From: Aurelia coerulea
Taxonomy: Eukaryota > Cnidaria > Scyphozoa > Semaeostomeae > Ulmaridae
Length of the DNA stretch: 64,000 bases
Direction: 5' to 3'
Assembly (NCBI GenBank): GCA_039566865.1
Contig: CM076947.1
Span: 5,587,501 to 5,651,500, forward strand
Under the pieces are notes generated by a model, which was given only the letters and a program-made list of their open reading frames with translations, was not told the DNA's origin and searched no databases. Below, one piece after another: positions 62,394 through 64,000 of the stretch (positions within the stretch are counted from its first letter, which is position 1; the number at the start of each line of letters is the position of its first letter). A program made the position numbers and the translations under genes.

Positions 62394-64000
62394 AATAGTA
62401 AGTCCCGATCCTCCAATGCATTAAGTGGAATCCCCCCTCAGTTGTTTTACTTTTTTGTGCTTAGTCAAGCAACCAGTTCTCGGCAATTGTATACAATAAA
62501 AACCCACAAAATAGAAACCACTTTTTAAGAAACTTCAGGCTGACTTCGTTAAGAAATGGTACCCTCAAATCCAAGGGGGACTCCCTGAACGTTTCCCATC
62601 AATTTTTTGACGTAATTTTTGTTGACGAAATAGACTTGGGGCAAGTCTTGTTGCTAACTATGAAGCAATGAGTATATTTTTGGGGTCTAGAAAGTCCTAA
62701 GTTTAGTATATTTTTGGGTTTTTCAAGAATATGCTGTGTCTAACCCCCCGTCACATACAATACGGAGTTCCCCCCTGAGTCTCATATACGAAACTAAAAT
62801 GTGCTTCTTTTTGTAACTTCAAGAATTTGTTTTTTATGACTTTAATGTAGTGAGTTGAAATGAAACTAAGGGGAACTGTAAAATGACTTATTGTCTATAT
62901 TTAGCCGTGTTTGGTGTTAAGATTAGCTGCTATCCTATTTTGTCTCCTGATTTGGCTTCTTTGCAACTAATTAATAACGAATACATGAAAATAGATAAGA
63001 AAAATTAAGAGAAAAAATTTTGTTGAGAACCCCTCATGAGGACATTTCGTGTGCATAACACGAAGTAACTAAAAAGTTTGATTGATAAATTAAATTGCCT
63101 GTTGCCTCCCCTTCCCTCAGTTCAGCATGCCGCTGATTTGAAGGGTGAGAAATTCGAGAAACAGCAAAATTACAGAAGGCAAAAGGTGGTATCCTACAAA
63201 CCCTACAAATAGAGAGGGTATGTCTCAGCTTTTTTTGTATCAAGTTCTAATTATGCCATAACTGAACAGGACTTTGAGAGTCAATTAGGCCCTTATCTTA
63301 TTTATGTATGAAGACTTCAGGCTGTCTGGGGGAAGTATGCATACTATAGGCCTATTGTAGGCATGTACCCATAGGGCATGTTATTTGGATTGTTTTGTTC
63401 TGTATTTTGTGACGATCTTTCCCGCGACAGATCGGTGGTTAGAACCTTCATGAAATGCAGTCTGGGCCTCACCCCTCACCACCCACCCAAGCCTCAGATT
63501 TATTTGGATGGCATACCCTGCCTCCTTGACATTAAGCACATAGAGTGCTCAATAATTGTCACCAAAACGGCATCCCACTCTAGTTCTGTGCTTATTATCT
63601 CGATTAGCAAGCATGATGGTGAAACCTTCTAGTCAGCCTCATCATCATGATTAAATTCATGAAATTCATTGATTTCTTTTGAGCAGTCTTTTACCATAAT
63701 AGAATAATCTTTAGGTTGCTGTGCTGTAGTGTGTTTTGATGTATTGGTGTATGCACTAAAATAAACAGTCAGAAAGTAGAAATACAGTGTTGACCAAACT
63801 GGCCCACTGATTAAGTTCAGTATTTGCTTATAATCACACATTATTACATTTAGATAGGGATACACACACCTGTTGAGTCATCATCAAGAATTTTGCAGTT
63901 TAGTTTTGTTTGGCTCCTGCACACTACTTTTTGTACAGAATACATTTGCAGAACTGAGCTTCAATTGAAAAGTAAAGGTTTTTTGCATTTGAACTATATT
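62394..64000. other. Unassigned right end of the window
   Basis: Short ORFs on both strands, none recognised. A plus-strand stretch at 63451-63632 (KCSLGLTPHHPPKPQIYLDG...) is open but has no match I know. Confidence 0.35.

Overview
This is eukaryotic, AT-rich, repeat-dominated DNA. Spliced exons with GT/AG borders, DNA transposons, two LINE families and a piece of nuclear 28S rRNA are all present. The transposon mix (Harbinger, hAT/ZMYM1-like, piggyBac- and mariner-type non-autonomous elements, a LINE with a 2A-like peptide) suggests a marine invertebrate, most likely a cnidarian. That assignment is inference. I see no tRNA gene, CRISPR array or prokaryotic operon.

Layout. 0.6-0.95 kb: a two-unit tandem repeat. 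1.0-6.6 kb: an ORF with a SAMD1-like winged helix and coiled coil, cut by a nearly intact 4.6 kb Harbinger element that carries a two-exon transposase and a convergent MADF-BESS gene. 6.6-10.2 kb: a LINE scrap and a decayed hAT element. 10.3-13.2 kb: a Pif1/Helitron-type helicase remnant and an unrecognised ORF with a paralogue at 24 kb. 13.3-13.9 kb: an antisense 28S rRNA fragment whose 5' edge falls on the R2 retrotransposon cleavage site. 14.2-15.3 kb: a non-autonomous hAT with an 8-bp target-site duplication. 16-17.5 kb: two exons of a transposase-like gene. 18.0-21.5 kb: a 1.29 kb unit repeated 2.7 times, encoding a recombinase-like C-terminus. 22-25 kb: hAT-related repeats, an RFX-like exon, the second copy of the unrecognised family and a transmembrane exon.

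25-52 kb is built by duplication and nested insertion. A 4.76 kb block (27.5-32.3 kb) is repeated almost identically at 41.1-45.9 kb. Part of it also occurs inverted at 25.2-27.0 kb, where it carries two insertions. The block contains the start of a CR1/L2-like LINE ORF, complete in the first copy and cut in the second. At the cut it is joined tail-to-tail to a second LINE on the minus strand, which encodes a multi-pass membrane segment, a 2A-like motif, an AP endonuclease and a reverse transcriptase, and is split by a mariner-type fold-back. A SAMD3-like repeat occurs at 35.4-37.3 and 49.9-51.6 kb, and a piggyBac-type element lies at 38 kb.

52-62 kb holds the most gene-like material: a minus-strand winged-helix/coiled-coil gene, isolated exons, and a three-exon plus-strand gene of about 1,460 codons with PB1, zinc fingers and a transposase-like core, broken by two in-frame stops. 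Many coding relics here are split by single in-frame stop codons, which suggests young, slowly decaying element copies rather than active host genes.
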